Origin: Sambucus nigra
Taxonomy: Eukaryota; Streptophyta; Magnoliopsida; Dipsacales; Adoxaceae
Assembly (NCBI GenBank): GCA_949130495.1
Contig: OX422216.1
Location: forward strand, 98,401,967 to 98,465,966
Direction of reading: 5' to 3'
Length of the DNA stretch: 64,000 bases
The notes beneath the pieces were generated by a model, which was given only the letters and a program-made list of their open reading frames with translations, was not told where the DNA came from and made no database searches. The position numbers were made by a program, and so were the translations under genes. Shown piece by piece: positions 23,295 to 34,976 of the stretch. Numbering within the stretch: the first letter of the stretch is position 1; every line of letters starts with the position of its first letter.

Positions 23295-26200
23295 TGATTA
23301 AGATTAGGTCTTGGAACATTAGGGGTCTCAATTCACCCCATAAACATAAGGAAGTTAGTAAGTTTATTAGAGATCAACAACTTGATCTGGTATTTTAATT
23401 GAAACCAAAGTTAGGAGAAATAACTTATGCAATGTCAAGAATAATTGTTTTTTTGATTGGGATTGCATTGATAACTGCCCTATTGGGGGGAGTGGCTAGG
23501 GTGATTGTGGGTTGGAACCCGAATAGTGTGACTGTAATGTTGGTCCAGTCACACTCCTAAGCCATGCTGTGTAAAGTGGATGTTTGTGGGAGCAACTGCG
23601 GGGTTTTTTGCAACGTTCATTTATGAGGATAACTTACCTAATAGAATAGTCATATTGTGGGATTTATTAAGACTTATTAGTGTAAGCACCGATGGCCATC
23701 CGTGGGCTCTTATTGGGGATTTTAACGTGGTGATATCTCACGAGGAGAAGAATGGGGTGCATGGCATTGATGAGGCTGCTACGGAGGCCTTCAACCAGTG
23801 TGTCAACCACATCCATGCTGATGACATGATGACGAATGGGTTATGGTTTACATGGAATAAATGTTAGGAGGGCTGTGAGAATGTCCAATCTAGATTGGAT
23901 ACAGCTCTTCATAATGACACTTGGAATTCTATTTTTCCAGAGTCTCAGGTTATCATTCTTCCGCAGGGTGTCTCGAATCATTGCCCCATCAATATCTTGT
24001 TATCTCCCATGGAGCCTAGTAGACCAAAGACATTCAAATTCTATAATTTTTGTATGGGGCATGCTGATTTCCAGGACGTTCTTTCCAACTCTTGGCACCA
24101 GAATGAGGAGGGAAACCCGATGGTGAGAATAAGTAAGAAGATGAGTAGGCTAAAGAGTAATCTCAAAGGTTTTAATAAAAAGTTTTACAGATAACTATCC
24201 AGGAGAATGGAGGAGGTGAAGCGGTTATTGGACGACGTTTAAGTTAGGCTGGATAATGATGGAGGCAACTAATGCATTCAAACGAAGGAGAGAGTCAAGT
24301 TGTCAAATTATCTAAAACTTAAAAACGCTGAGGAGTCGTTATACAAGCAACGCTCCAGAGTTAAATGGCTCCAGTTGGGTGATGGTAATAATGGCTCCTT
24401 CCATAAGACGCCCAATCAGGCAACTACCAGGAGGAAAATTATAAGCATAGAGTACAAAAATGGGTTACGAGCATTCAGGGTGTGTATAACACGACAGTGG
24501 GGCTCTTTTGCACACTTCTGGGCCATAGCAGCAAATGTGCGGACCCTGTTCCAATTCTTGAGGCGACTGTCACCAAGAGGATTAACGATGATACAGTTGC
24601 GACATTGGGTAAACCCATTAAAGATGATGAGATAAAGGTATCCATGTTCACTATTGGGTCTGATAAATCCTCGGGTCCCGATGGATTTAATGCGTATTTT
24701 TTTAAGAAGAACCGGGAGGTGGTGGGGTACGATGTTTTTGAGGCCGTTAAGTTCTTCTTCAGCTGCAGCTACTTTCCTAGACAATGGAATTGCACGGCCT
24801 TCTCCCTCATTCCTAAGGTTACCACTCCTAATGGTATGCATTATTTCAGACCTATTTCCTGTTGTAATACCATTTATAAATGCATTTCCAAGATTCTTGC
24901 TAATAGGATGAAGCCTATCCTCCCCCAAGTTATCAATCCGTGTCAAGCTACGTTTATTAAAGGAGGTCCATTTCGGATAATATCCTACTCCTTCAAGAGG
25001 TTATGAAGAATTACCATAAACAACTCAACCCGCCTAGATCCACTTTGAAGATTGATCTGCTGAAGGCATATGATACTATGGACTGGGAGTTTCTTTTCAT
25101 GTTGTTGTCTCATCTTGGTTTTCCAACTATTTCTGTTAGTTGGATTAAAGAGTGCTTAACTAATACTGGGTTCTCCATCAACTTGAATGGGAAACTTTAT
25201 GGGTTCTTTGAGGGGAATAGAGGTTTGAGAGAGGGTGACCCCCTCTCACCCTGTCGTTTCCTTATCATTATGGATACTTTCTCCTGTATCTTAGACAAGG
25301 CTTGCACTGATCCTATGTTTACTTATCATCCTAGATGCAAAGAGATGGGACTTAACAACCTTAGTTTTGCAGATGATGTGATTATTCTGTATAGGGGTAT
25401 TTCCTCTTGCACCATTGCAAAGAAGGCGATGGATGATTTTTATAGCATTGCGGGCCTTAAGCCCAACCTCAGTAAGAGCAACTTCTATTATGCAAGTATG
25501 GGGGAGGAGAGAATTAAGCAGATTGGGGATATTCTTGGCTTCACTCATAACAATCCTCCCTACTTGTACCTAGGGGGTGCCTCTCATCACTTCTAGACTT
25601 AAGAGTGAGGACTGTTGTAGGCTGATTGATAGGATAAATGTGAGGATTAAATGTTGGATCAATAAACTTCTTAGCTTTGCTGGAAGACTTCAGTTTGTTA
25701 AGTCTGTTCTTTTGGGGATCCAGGTCCACTAGTCTAGCCGTTTCATTTTGCCCAAGGGAGTTATCAGTAGAATTGAGCAGATGATGAAGGACTTTCTTTG
25801 GACACACTATGATCTCAAACACTCGGGGGCCAAGGTGGGGTGGAAGGACCGTTGCTATAGGTATGAGGAAGGTGATTTTTGTATTAAAAGCATCAAGAGG
25901 TGGAATGTGGTTGCGATCTTAAAGATGTTATGGAATCTCAGTAGCAAGAAGGACTGCATGTGGGTTAAGTGGGCTACCACTATTGCGAGCGACACATCTT
26001 GGAGCTAGAGGAAGATGATGCAACTGAGACATCTGATCAAACCTCTAATCAAGTGGAACATTGGCAATGGCGAGGAGACTTCTTTATGCTATGATAATTG
26101 TCACCCCCTGGGGCCACTGCATCCTTTTTTTGGCGAAAGAGTTATCTACAATGCTACTAGCAACCCTACGACTTTAGTGGATGACTAAATTATGGAGAAT

Positions 26201-26893
26201 AGTTGGAGATGGCTTACTGCGGTTACTTAGGAACTTTTGGATATTAGGAATGTAGTCTTGCCCCACATTAGACAGGATTCTCGAGATCAGATGGTGTGGA
26301 TTCCCAATCAATCTGGGTTCTCCATTGGATCGGCTTACGATGAGATTACTCTTAGCTAGCCTACTAATTTTGGGCATAATATTGTATGGAATAAGGTTAA
26401 CATTCCTAAATGTGCGTTTATGTTATGGATGATATGAAGGGATGTCATTCACACTAATGACAAGCTCCACATCTGGGGCATTTTTTAGGATAATTTGTGT
26501 TGTAGCTGCGCTAATCGGATTGAGACCATTGCGCACGCTTTCAATGAGTGTCATGTTGCTATGTAGGTATGGAAGGAGGTGAGGGTTAGGAACCAGGAGT
26601 ACAGAGATGCTTTGTATTGGGATGGCAAGATTCTTGATTCCATTTCAAATTATACTGGTCCCAGCCTCTATAATCATATTAGGTGTATTTCGTTCTCTAC
26701 TACTCTTTACTGCATGTGGTTGGAGCGAAGTGCTAGACATTTCAAGCGGGTGTCTAAGAGAAGTGATGTCATTGTCAAGGAGATTGCGGTGATGATCAGA
26801 GTGAGGGCAGTGAATTAGAAGAAAGGGACTACGAGATTCGAGAACTGGATAGCTTGCATGAACTGGGGAATCCTTGAGAGTGCACTTAACTAG
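23294..26893 (+). pseudogene. LINE 5 ORF2 (endonuclease, RT, zf-RVT)
   Basis: ATG 23294 opens MIKIRSWNIRGLNSP. Endonuclease remnants follow: GDFNVVISHEEKNG near 23720, and the SDH-equivalent near 23970 is SNH. RT is well preserved between 24650 and 25590: IGSDKSSGPDGFN, RPISCCNTIYKCISKI, the DLLKAYDTMDW block and FADDVIILY near 25368. A frameshift near 25580 breaks YLGG. The zinc motif CCSCANRIETIAHAFNEC lies near 26500. The C-terminus FENWIACMNWGI ends at TAG 26891. Several stops remain, so it is inactive despite an intact FADD. Confidence 0.85.
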
Positions 26894-27033
26894 GGTTTTT
26901 TGGGGCTAGGGGCTTTTTGACTTTTTTTTCTCTCTCTTTTGGGGAATACCCCTAAGGGTGTTTCTGGGTTTTGTCCCATCTTACACTTTTTGTAGTTCCG
27001 TTTGTTGATATATACATAATTTTTCCTAAACAA

Positions 27034-29077
27034 ACATTCATATGGTTTAGCCTAACTTTGGTCTCCAAAAGTCCAATGAGAGCAAGGTCATTATCTCTAA
27101 TGACCTTCCTGACTTCATCCTACTTCTGTGGGGAATTAAGTCCCCTTATGTCCCATGAAGCTAACTTGATCATCTGGATGTAGAGTTTCCTCCCCACCCT
27201 TTGTATCCTTTTGGGCCTTATCATTCCCAGCACTGACTTTCTTCTTCTACTTCTTCTTCTTGCTAGCTGAGTTACTGCTTTGGTCACTAGTTGGTAGGAT
27301 TCTAGCCATTATACATCAATGGACTTCACCTTCAATACTATAACACTAGGGGTTGGGGTAGTCTCCTCTTGTGTCACCTCTGCAGTTCCCTCCTCAATTT
27401 TCCTTCCACAAACAAGGAGTTCCTTCTCCTCCTCTAATGCTAGAATGGCAAAACTATTCTTATCAGAATTGGTGTTGACTATAGAAGGCATATATTCATG
27501 TTTGTGGCCAGGTTCACCTACTTCCTAGGGTATGGTTTTTGACATTGACCTGGCCTTGGTTACCTGCTTCCAATCATCTACTTCAGTAATCTTGTTCTTC
27601 ATGGCTTTAGTAGTTTTGACCAATGCTTGATCATCTTTTTTGAGAACAGGGCAGTTAGGGCATGAAGGGGGCTTGTCTTGAAATTCACCTTTCACTGGGG
27701 CAATAAAACCATCTTCCATAATGATATTAACTATTCTTGGTTATATCTCTTCGGCATCAACTTCTATGCAGATACGTGCATATGTGATTATATTCATATC
27801 TTTACACACATCATCTGCATACAAAATTAGACCAACCGAGCTGGTAATGTAGCTGAGCCCTTCCTCTATTCCTCAACTGGAGAAGAATGTCATGAAATTT
27901 CACCCAGATAGGTATTTTCTTCATTATTTCTTTGTTGAAGTTAAAGTTTTCTTGCCATTTCTTTAGGATGATGATCATGCCAGCAAAGTGCCATGGTCCA
28001 TTATCTAGAACTTCATCACATTGGTTATGGTTATCAAACAGGAAGAAGAATAAGAAGTCATTATCATGAGTAATGACCTTGGTCATTCCAAACTTACTCC
28101 ACAATCTTGTTGTCGCGTTGTTCACAAGGGAAAAAGGGAGGTTTTTCCCTAAGAAATACCCAACCATGATATTCTCCCAGCACCCATGTCCACCACTGGC
28201 AACCTTAATAGTAGGGTTGACAGTAATGATGGATTCCACCATAGATGGTTGGTGGTAGGTAAGTCTGAGTTTGGGTTTCTTCTTCTCTGCATTCACAGAT
28301 CTCAAAGTCCTCTCTTTATGGGCCATGCTATTGTTCCGAAGCGTGGGAACTTTTAAACCCTCTTTTGCATCGTCATTCTTCCATGCTCTAGCTGGCACAG
28401 TAGTATTAGTTGGCAAGGTATGGGTTCTGTTATTTTGAACTAGATCTTATGACACCTTTCCCTACTCTACTAACCTTTTGTCTATGACAGTACCATTGAG
28501 CCATGTGCACTTGTCATCCCCTGTAGCAGAGATGGACCCCTTTGTCAGCTCCGCTGCTTTTGGTGGTTGAGCACCACCCTCTTTTTGGTCATTAAAGAGT
28601 CTAAAATTCTTAACATCTTCATGGGAGTATCCTTTGCGCATAAGGAAATCCCAGTAGGCGTTCTTTTCTTGGTTAAGTTCTTGTATTCTCGTCACTTTAT
28701 TATTGGCTCTTGAGATGCTTGCGTCAGAAGAAACCACTTGACCCTCTTCACATTCATTATCGCTGGTGGAAACCTTAGTAATATCATCCATGGTCATATC
28801 GGGAATGAGAGGCACTATAAGAGCATTATAAGGGACAAGAGACATGGTTTTCAAGGCTTTCACAAGAGGGGTATGTGTAACAAGCTTACCACGAATTGTT
28901 GTATGGTGGGACGAAGAGGTAGGTGGTAAGGTTATGACATCCACAACAACGAACGAAGAAGGGGTAGTCATAGAAAGCTAGATGGTGGTTTGGGGGTGGT
29001 GAGGGTGTATGGGTGGTGGTTGTAGGCAGTTAAGGGTAAGGGTTTGCTAGAGAGAAGGAAGAGCATATCCGAGTTTC
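27034..29077 (-). pseudogene. LINE 4, segment 2: ORF2 start, complete ORF1 and 5' end
   Basis: ORF2 ATG at 27173 reads MIKLASWDIRGLNSP. ORF1 lies upstream on the same strand: knuckle KPPSCPNC near 27665, DUF4283-like domain about 28250-27940 (ENIMVGYFLGKNLPFSL, then DNGPWHFAGMIIILKKW), and an acidic N-terminal region. ATG at 28971 is the likely start, with the protein opening MTTPSSFVVVDVITLPPTSS. The 5' UTR resembles other LINEs here (TATGCTCTTCCTTCTCTC) and ends near 29077. With segment 1 this is a near full-length LINE, broken by stops and frameshifts. Confidence 0.83.
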
Positions 29078-29350
29078 ATGCAGGGGTTTTAGATATTTTT
29101 TACTTTCACCCGCCATAGTTTGCTTGGAGCTTTTGCCATTGACAGTTCTCTAGCTTTAGCAGGTCTAGCAACAGTGGCCTAAGATGGTTTGTCTTCTACA
29201 ATGATAGGTGTACCATTGGCAGGTAACATAGTGGTTATGGTGTTAGTCTTCTCCACCCAAACTCTCTGGACTTTGGGATATTTAGCTATGCTATAGCCAA
29301 AGGTGATAGAATGGGAGGATGAATGCCTTACTGACCAAGTTCGTGAAACA
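29078..29350 (-). pseudogene. Host LINE, segment 3: ORF1 knuckle region
   Basis: The minus strand encodes a degraded CCHC knuckle (HSITFGYSIAKYPKVQRVW) and the basic linker after it. This is precisely the ORF1 part missing upstream of the segment ending at 17989. The host LINE therefore continues here after the 17990-29077 insertion. Flank ATGCAGGGGTTTTAG (29078-29092) weakly resembles ATGCAACACATTAG (17976-17989). Confidence 0.65.
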
Positions 29351-30254
29351 TAGATTAAATTATCAATATTCTCTATTGGCTCTAATAAATCTCCTAGCCC
29401 TAATGGTTTTAATGATGGCTTCTTCAAGAAAAAATAGAATATGGTGGTGGTGGTGGTGGTGGGGGTGGGGGTGGTTACTGCTTTCAAGCAATTCTTTACC
29501 TATGGATACATGCCTAGGCAATGGAATTGTACTACCCTAGACCTCATCCCCAAAGTTCAGAACCCAAACTCAATGAAAGACTTCATACCAATAACTTGTT
29601 GTAACACAATCTACAAGTGTATTTCCAAAATTATTGCCTCAAGAATCAAACCTCTCATGCCCCACCTTATCAGTGAGAGATAAGTTGAATTTGTTCACGG
29701 TAGGTCCATTATTGATAAAATTTTTCTTCATCAAGAATTAATGAGGAACTATCATAGAGACTCCTACCCTCCTAGATAAACTATGAAGATTGACATCATG
29801 AAATCCTATGACATATTGGATATGAATTCCTATTTGCTGTCCTAGAGCAAGTTAGATCCGCTACCATAGTTATCTCTTGGATTAAAGCCTGTTTTACTAA
29901 TGTATGTTATTCTATTAGACTTAATGGATAAATCAATGGATTCTTTACTGGAAATAGAGGGTTGAGATAGGGGGCCCTCTCTCCTTACTTATTTCTTTTC
30001 GTAATGGAGAACTCATGAAGGTGGTTTGGGCACTAAAAGCCTCAAGCAGTGGAACAAGGCTTCCATCAAGAAAAAATTATGGATTCTATGTACTAAGAAG
30101 GAGAGCCTTTGGGTTAAGTGGTGTCATACTTATAAGATTAAAGGAAGAAGCATTTGGGCTATAATATCCCACAATACTCTTTTTAGAGCTAGAGGAAAAT
30201 TCTTAAAACTTAAGATGATTGTAGATAGCTTGAAGGCTATAATTGGAAATGGAA
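29351..30254 (+). pseudogene. LINE 7 RT fragment with internal deletion
   Basis: Plus strand begins KLSIFSIGSNKSPSPNGFN, the RT entry motif. It continues MPRQWNCTTLDLIPKV, ITCCNTIYKCISKI and HGRSIID. A run of GTG triplets (29443-29475 region) replaces the usual ENWEVVGYDV codons. Near 30010-30015 the catalytic FADD part is absent: the frame jumps from the VME box to EGGLGTKSLKQWN. It ends near 30254 at IIGNGN, where LINE 8 ORF1 sequence follows without an A tail. Confidence 0.75.
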
Positions 30255-33200
30255 ATGTACTACCTCTCTTATGATAGGGGAAACTAAAGCATCTATTTCC
30301 CCTATTATCAGAACGTCAAACTCTTTTGATGTGTATAATTGTTATGTGGAGAATAATGAACTTGAAGCAACACTTGAACCAACTGGTTTAGCCCTTAAGA
30401 TTAGAGGTTTTGATGAGCTAACAGACAAAGGGAAGTTAAATATTATACATAGGACTACTACCAAGAGCAATAGTAACGGAAGTGGCAAGGAAATAAGAGG
30501 TTTGGCGGCAACCCGAAAAATTCGATATGATCAGTTTGATTCTCGGAACACAATTGGGCTCAACTCCCCTATAAACAACTTGAAGCAAGTAAACATATTA
30601 GAGATAATAATTTTATTTTCACAAGTTTTGTTGAGTCCAAGGTTAGAAGGAATAATATGGTGGGTGTAAAAAATAACTGTATTTTCCATGGGATATTGCT
30701 CACAACTGCTCATCAGATAGGGGGTGGCTAGGGTGGTGATTGGTTAGAACCCCAATATTGTGTCTATTGGAGTTATTGCTTCCCATGGGCAAGTAATGTT
30801 GTTCAACGTGGGTATCATTGGCACAAGTTTTCCTTTTTTTGCCTCCTTCATATATAGGGATAACCTCCCAAAGAACAGGACGAGTTTATGGGATTTTCTT
30901 AGAACTGATAATTAGGTGGTGAATAATAGACCATGGGTGACGATAGGGGACTTTAATGTGGTCAGAAGCCAAGAGGAGAAGATATGGATCAATGACATTA
31001 ATGAGGCTGCAACCGATGAATTAAATTACTACATGTTTTACCTGAATGCTGATGATAGGGTTTCTAGTGGGCTTTTGTTCACTTGGAACAAGAAGCATGT
31101 GGGTCCCAATAACGTCCAATCTAGGATTGACAGTCCTTCATAATGATGCTTGGATTAATATCTTTCCTAATCCTCATGACAACATCTTGCCTACTGGTAT
31201 CTCTGACCATTGTCTTATATTAACTATTATTGACCATAATTTGCTTAGAAAAGCCAAGCCCTTTAATTTCTTTAATTTTTGACTTGGACTTTTTGCCTAT
31301 CCTATATGAGGCTTGGGATGTTAATGATGTTGGTAATCCCATGAAAATATTGTGTAGTAATCTCAGTAGACTTAAGCACAACGTTAAAGGTTTTGATAAA
31401 AAAAATTCTATAAGCAAATGTCTTTGAGAGTGGCTACTGTCAAACAAAAGTTGGGTGATATCCAAACTAGAATGGGCATAGATAGAACTAATGAGTCCCT
31501 TCAAATGGAAGAAAATGAGGTTATGGCCTATTATGCTCAGTTGAGGAACGATGAGGAATCATTCTATAAGTAGCATGCTAGGGTGAGATGGCTTCAGCTT
31601 GAGGACCAAAATAACTCCTTCTTTCAAAATAAAGCCGACCAATGCAGAGCCAGAAGGAAAATTTTGAGCATTAAGGATGATAATGGGAAGAGAGTGGAAG
31701 GTAGTGCTAATGTTGCAAATGAGGTAGTAAATTATTTCCAGAACTTGCTAGGGACCAAGGTTCCCTGTGGTGATCCTAACTCCGTATTAGATGAGGTAAT
31801 ATCTACGAAGCCTAATGAGGATCAGGCTGCAAGTCTTGCGAGTCCTGTGACTGAGGAGGAGATAAAATTGGCCATGTTTTGAATAGGATTTAATAAAGCT
31901 CCGGGTCCTGATGGGTATAATGGGATTTTCTTCAATAGGATGTTGTGGCAAAGGAAGTTTGTGATGCAATCAAGTTTTTCTTCTCTAAGGACCATATTTT
32001 GAAACAATGTGACTGCACTGCCCTAGCCTTGATTCCTAAAGTCCACACTCTTATTGGTATCAAGTATTTTATCCCTATTTTATGATGTAACACTATCTAT
32101 AAGTGTATCTCCAAAGTTATAACAACAATACTTAAGAATTTGATGTCCATTCCAATTACTTATAAACAATCTGCTTTTGTAGATGGAAGATCGATAGTTG
32201 ATAACATCCTACTGCTTCAAGAAATGATGAGGAACTACTATAGGAACTCTATCCCCTATATACACCACTAAAATTAACATCCTCAAAGCTTATGATACTG
32301 TGAGTTAGGATTTCTTGATGGACCTTCTCTACCACATTGGTGTCCCTTCTAATGGGATTGGTTAGATCAAGGAGTGTGTGACTACGATTTTCTATCAGCC
32401 TGAATGGGTAACTTAATGGATTTTTTAAGGGGGTAAAGGCCTTAGACGAGGGGACCCCTTATCTCCCTATCTCTTTCTCCTTGTGATGGAGGTTTTCTCT
32501 AGGATTCTAAACAAGGCTTGTTCTAGCCCTATCTTTACTACAACCATAAGTGCAAAGAGGTTGCTATGAATCACCTAAGCTTTGCTGATGACCTTATCCT
32601 CATGTCTGATGGTTGTGCTGACTAGTGTAAAATTGTTATCGAAGCTTTAAGGGAATTCAACTCCATTTTTGGTTTGCAGACAAACCTTGACAAGAGTAAC
32701 CTTTACACAACTGGTATTAATGAAGGTGGCATCCTTAAGCTCCAGGACATCCTTGGCATTCCTCATAGCAAACCTGGGGTTCCTCTCATAACCTCTAGAC
32801 TTAAGAAAGATGATTATAAGATTTTTATCAATAAGGTTACTAGTAGAGTCAAAAGTTGGACTAATAAATTTCTTAGCTATGCTGGTAGAAAACTTCTCAT
32901 CAAGTTAGTGGTGTTCAACATCCAAGTCTACTGGGGCAACATTTTTATTCTGCCTAAGAGTGCTATTAGGAGGGTAGAGCAAATCATAAGAAACTATCTT
33001 TGGAATGAGGATGAAACCAAGCATTCTGGTGCTAAAGTGGCATGGGAGGACTTGTGCACCACCAATAAGGAAGGAGGCCTTAATACTAAGAGTTTAAAGG
33101 TCTAGAATATTGATGTTATGTCCAAACACCTATGGAACTTGTGTAGCAAGAAACACAGCCTTTGGGCCTTGACTATTCCAACTGATGCTTCGTGGAGTTG

Positions 33201-34298
33201 GAGGAAAATTCTAAAGTTGAGATAGGTCTTTAGGCCATACATGAGTGTGAAGATTGGCAATGGGGATCAAAATTTTATATAGTTTGATCACTAGCACCCT
33301 AATAGTCCCCTTCAACCTCTATATGGTGATAGACTCATTTATGATTCTGTCATTAATAAAAAAGCAATTTTTTTTTTTATTTTAGCCACCTTAGTTCTTG
33401 GAGATGGCTTGCTATAGTTACTTGGGAGCTCAATGCGATCATAAATGTTAAGCTTCCTACTATTTGTGAAGATTCCACTGATAGAGTTCTCTCGAAGGCT
33501 AATTATAATGGAATTTTCTCTATCTCATCTGCTTCGAGGGTGTTGTCCCCGTCCTTCCAAACTTTAATTGGAGTAATCTGGTTTGGAGCAATAATTACAT
33601 TCGTAAATGCTCTTTCATCTTATGGATGGTGTGTAAAAAGATCTAACCCCTAAAGACAAGTTGTTCAGTTGGGGAATTATTGATAATGAAATGTGTGGCA
33701 TTTGTAACAGTGTTGAGGAAACCTCTAGACACATGTTCTCTAAGTGTTTTTAAGTGAAAAGTATTTGAGAAGAGCTCCTCCTAGAGAAGCAATGCTCTAG
33801 GGAGGTCAGAAGCTAGGATTATGAGCCAAATTTTTCCATAAGTAACTATAAGATTATATGTTTATCAACAAGATTATATGTTTATCCTTCTTCGCCACTA
33901 TTTATTACATATGGATGCAAAGTAAATCTAGAAGTACAAAGAGGAAGTTCAAACTGTGGATGTCATAGTAGCTGAGATTGAGATCATGGTGCAAGCTAAG
34001 GTCCTTACTTGGAAGAAAGCTAGGAGAACCTATGATAACTGGATAGCTTGTATGTACTGGGGACTCCCTGAGTATACTTTAGATTCTAATTAGCTTGGTT
34101 TATCCCTTGTATTTTGTTTTTTTACCTCTTTCTGGTTTTGGTCTTGCCATAGGGGCATGCCCCTTGGTTTTGTTTCTCTTGTAGCTTCTTGTAGTGGTTT
34201 TGCCTTTGAGGTATACCCCCAGTTTTGGTTAAGTCTTCCTTATGCTTCTTGTATTCTTTATTTATATATATATACACATAATATTTCTACTAAAAAAA
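30255..34298 (+). mobile_element. LINE 8, 5'-truncated, with A tail
   Basis: The copy starts in the C-terminal part of ORF1 (TSNSFDVYNCYVENNELEAT, 30310-30370). The endonuclease gives GDFNVVRSQEEK near 30950 and ISDHC near 31200. RT gives KAPGPDGYN near 31898, FADDLILMSDG near 32585 and PKSAIRRVEQIIRNYLW near 32955. The zinc motif CGICNSVEETSRHMFSKC lies near 33695-33750, and the C-terminus NWIACMYWGLPE ends near 34092. The 3' UTR and seven A (34292-34298) close it. Frames are broken in several places. The last 8 kb of plus-strand LINE sequence here is 29351-34298. Confidence 0.83.
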
Positions 34299-34690
34299 GT
34301 CATGATTTGACTTTTATTTTCTTTCATGTGTATGGATCAATGGGTCAAATATTAGTGCAACTAGAACTCATAATGGACTGGGCATATGACTTATAACATA
34401 TATATGTATTTTGGGTAGTTGTGTTCAATTCTTGTACATATGTTCTATATAATTCAAAAAATTGTTAGAAGAAGTTCCCTTACAATATCTCACTATGGAT
34501 ATTGGCCCCCAACGGCAACTACTGCCACCAAAAGTGAGTTGTGACTAAAATGTGATTTTGTTCTTAATGAAATAGATATATATATTCCCTATTTGTGGGT
34601 TAAATATGTTATTGTTATCATAATTCTCACTTGCTAAAAATATTTAGCAATGTACAAAACTAATTCGGAAGAAGAAACAATAAAGAATAA
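34299..34690. other. Spacer without recognisable feature
   Basis: AT-rich single-copy-looking DNA. I see no coding frame longer than chance and no terminal motif. Confidence 0.5.
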
Positions 34691-34976
34691 GCCGAAAATT
34701 GAAAATGCTCTCTCCTCTCTCTATAGACTTCCTCCCTTCCCCATGTCCCTATCCTCCTTCTCCATCCCCATCTAAACTCTCTCTTTCCCTACCTCCATGC
34801 ATTCTCATCCTTCAAAGGGTGTTGTTATTTCACTAGTCCCATTGATGGTTGGTGATACTATTGTCACAGCTCCTTTGAAGCCCTCTGCCCATGTGGAGAG
34901 TACCCCCCCGACCCCCTCTAACTTTATTGCCTTATGATGCTGTGCTAATGCCAAGTATACTTGATATACATAAGTA
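34691..34976 (+). pseudogene. Possible LINE 5' UTR and ORF1 start
   Basis: A CT-rich leader like that of other LINE 5' ends here precedes ATG 34797 (MHSHPSKGVVISLVPLMVG). After a one-base shift the sequence reads PYDAVLMPSILDI, resembling the VPYNALIVPLIPD and VPYNTVKIPI boxes of ORF1 at 28850 and 39480. The similarity is short, so the call is tentative. Confidence 0.45.

Larger units (their letters stand above)
22308..27033 (+). mobile_element. LINE 5, 5'-truncated, opposite orientation, inside LINE 4
   Basis: It begins within ORF1 and ends CCTAAACAAA at 27033. Flanks ACATTCTTACGGTTT (22293-22307) and ACATTCATATGGTTT (27034-27048) match at 13 of 15 positions and look like a decayed target duplication. 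Reading LINE 4 across them restores its endonuclease start (KVR then NVIKNK). Length is about 4.7 kb; the 5' part of ORF1 was never copied. Confidence 0.85.

Noticed and set aside
24416..24946. 176-codon minus-strand ORF
   Set aside because: Shadow of LINE 5 RT.
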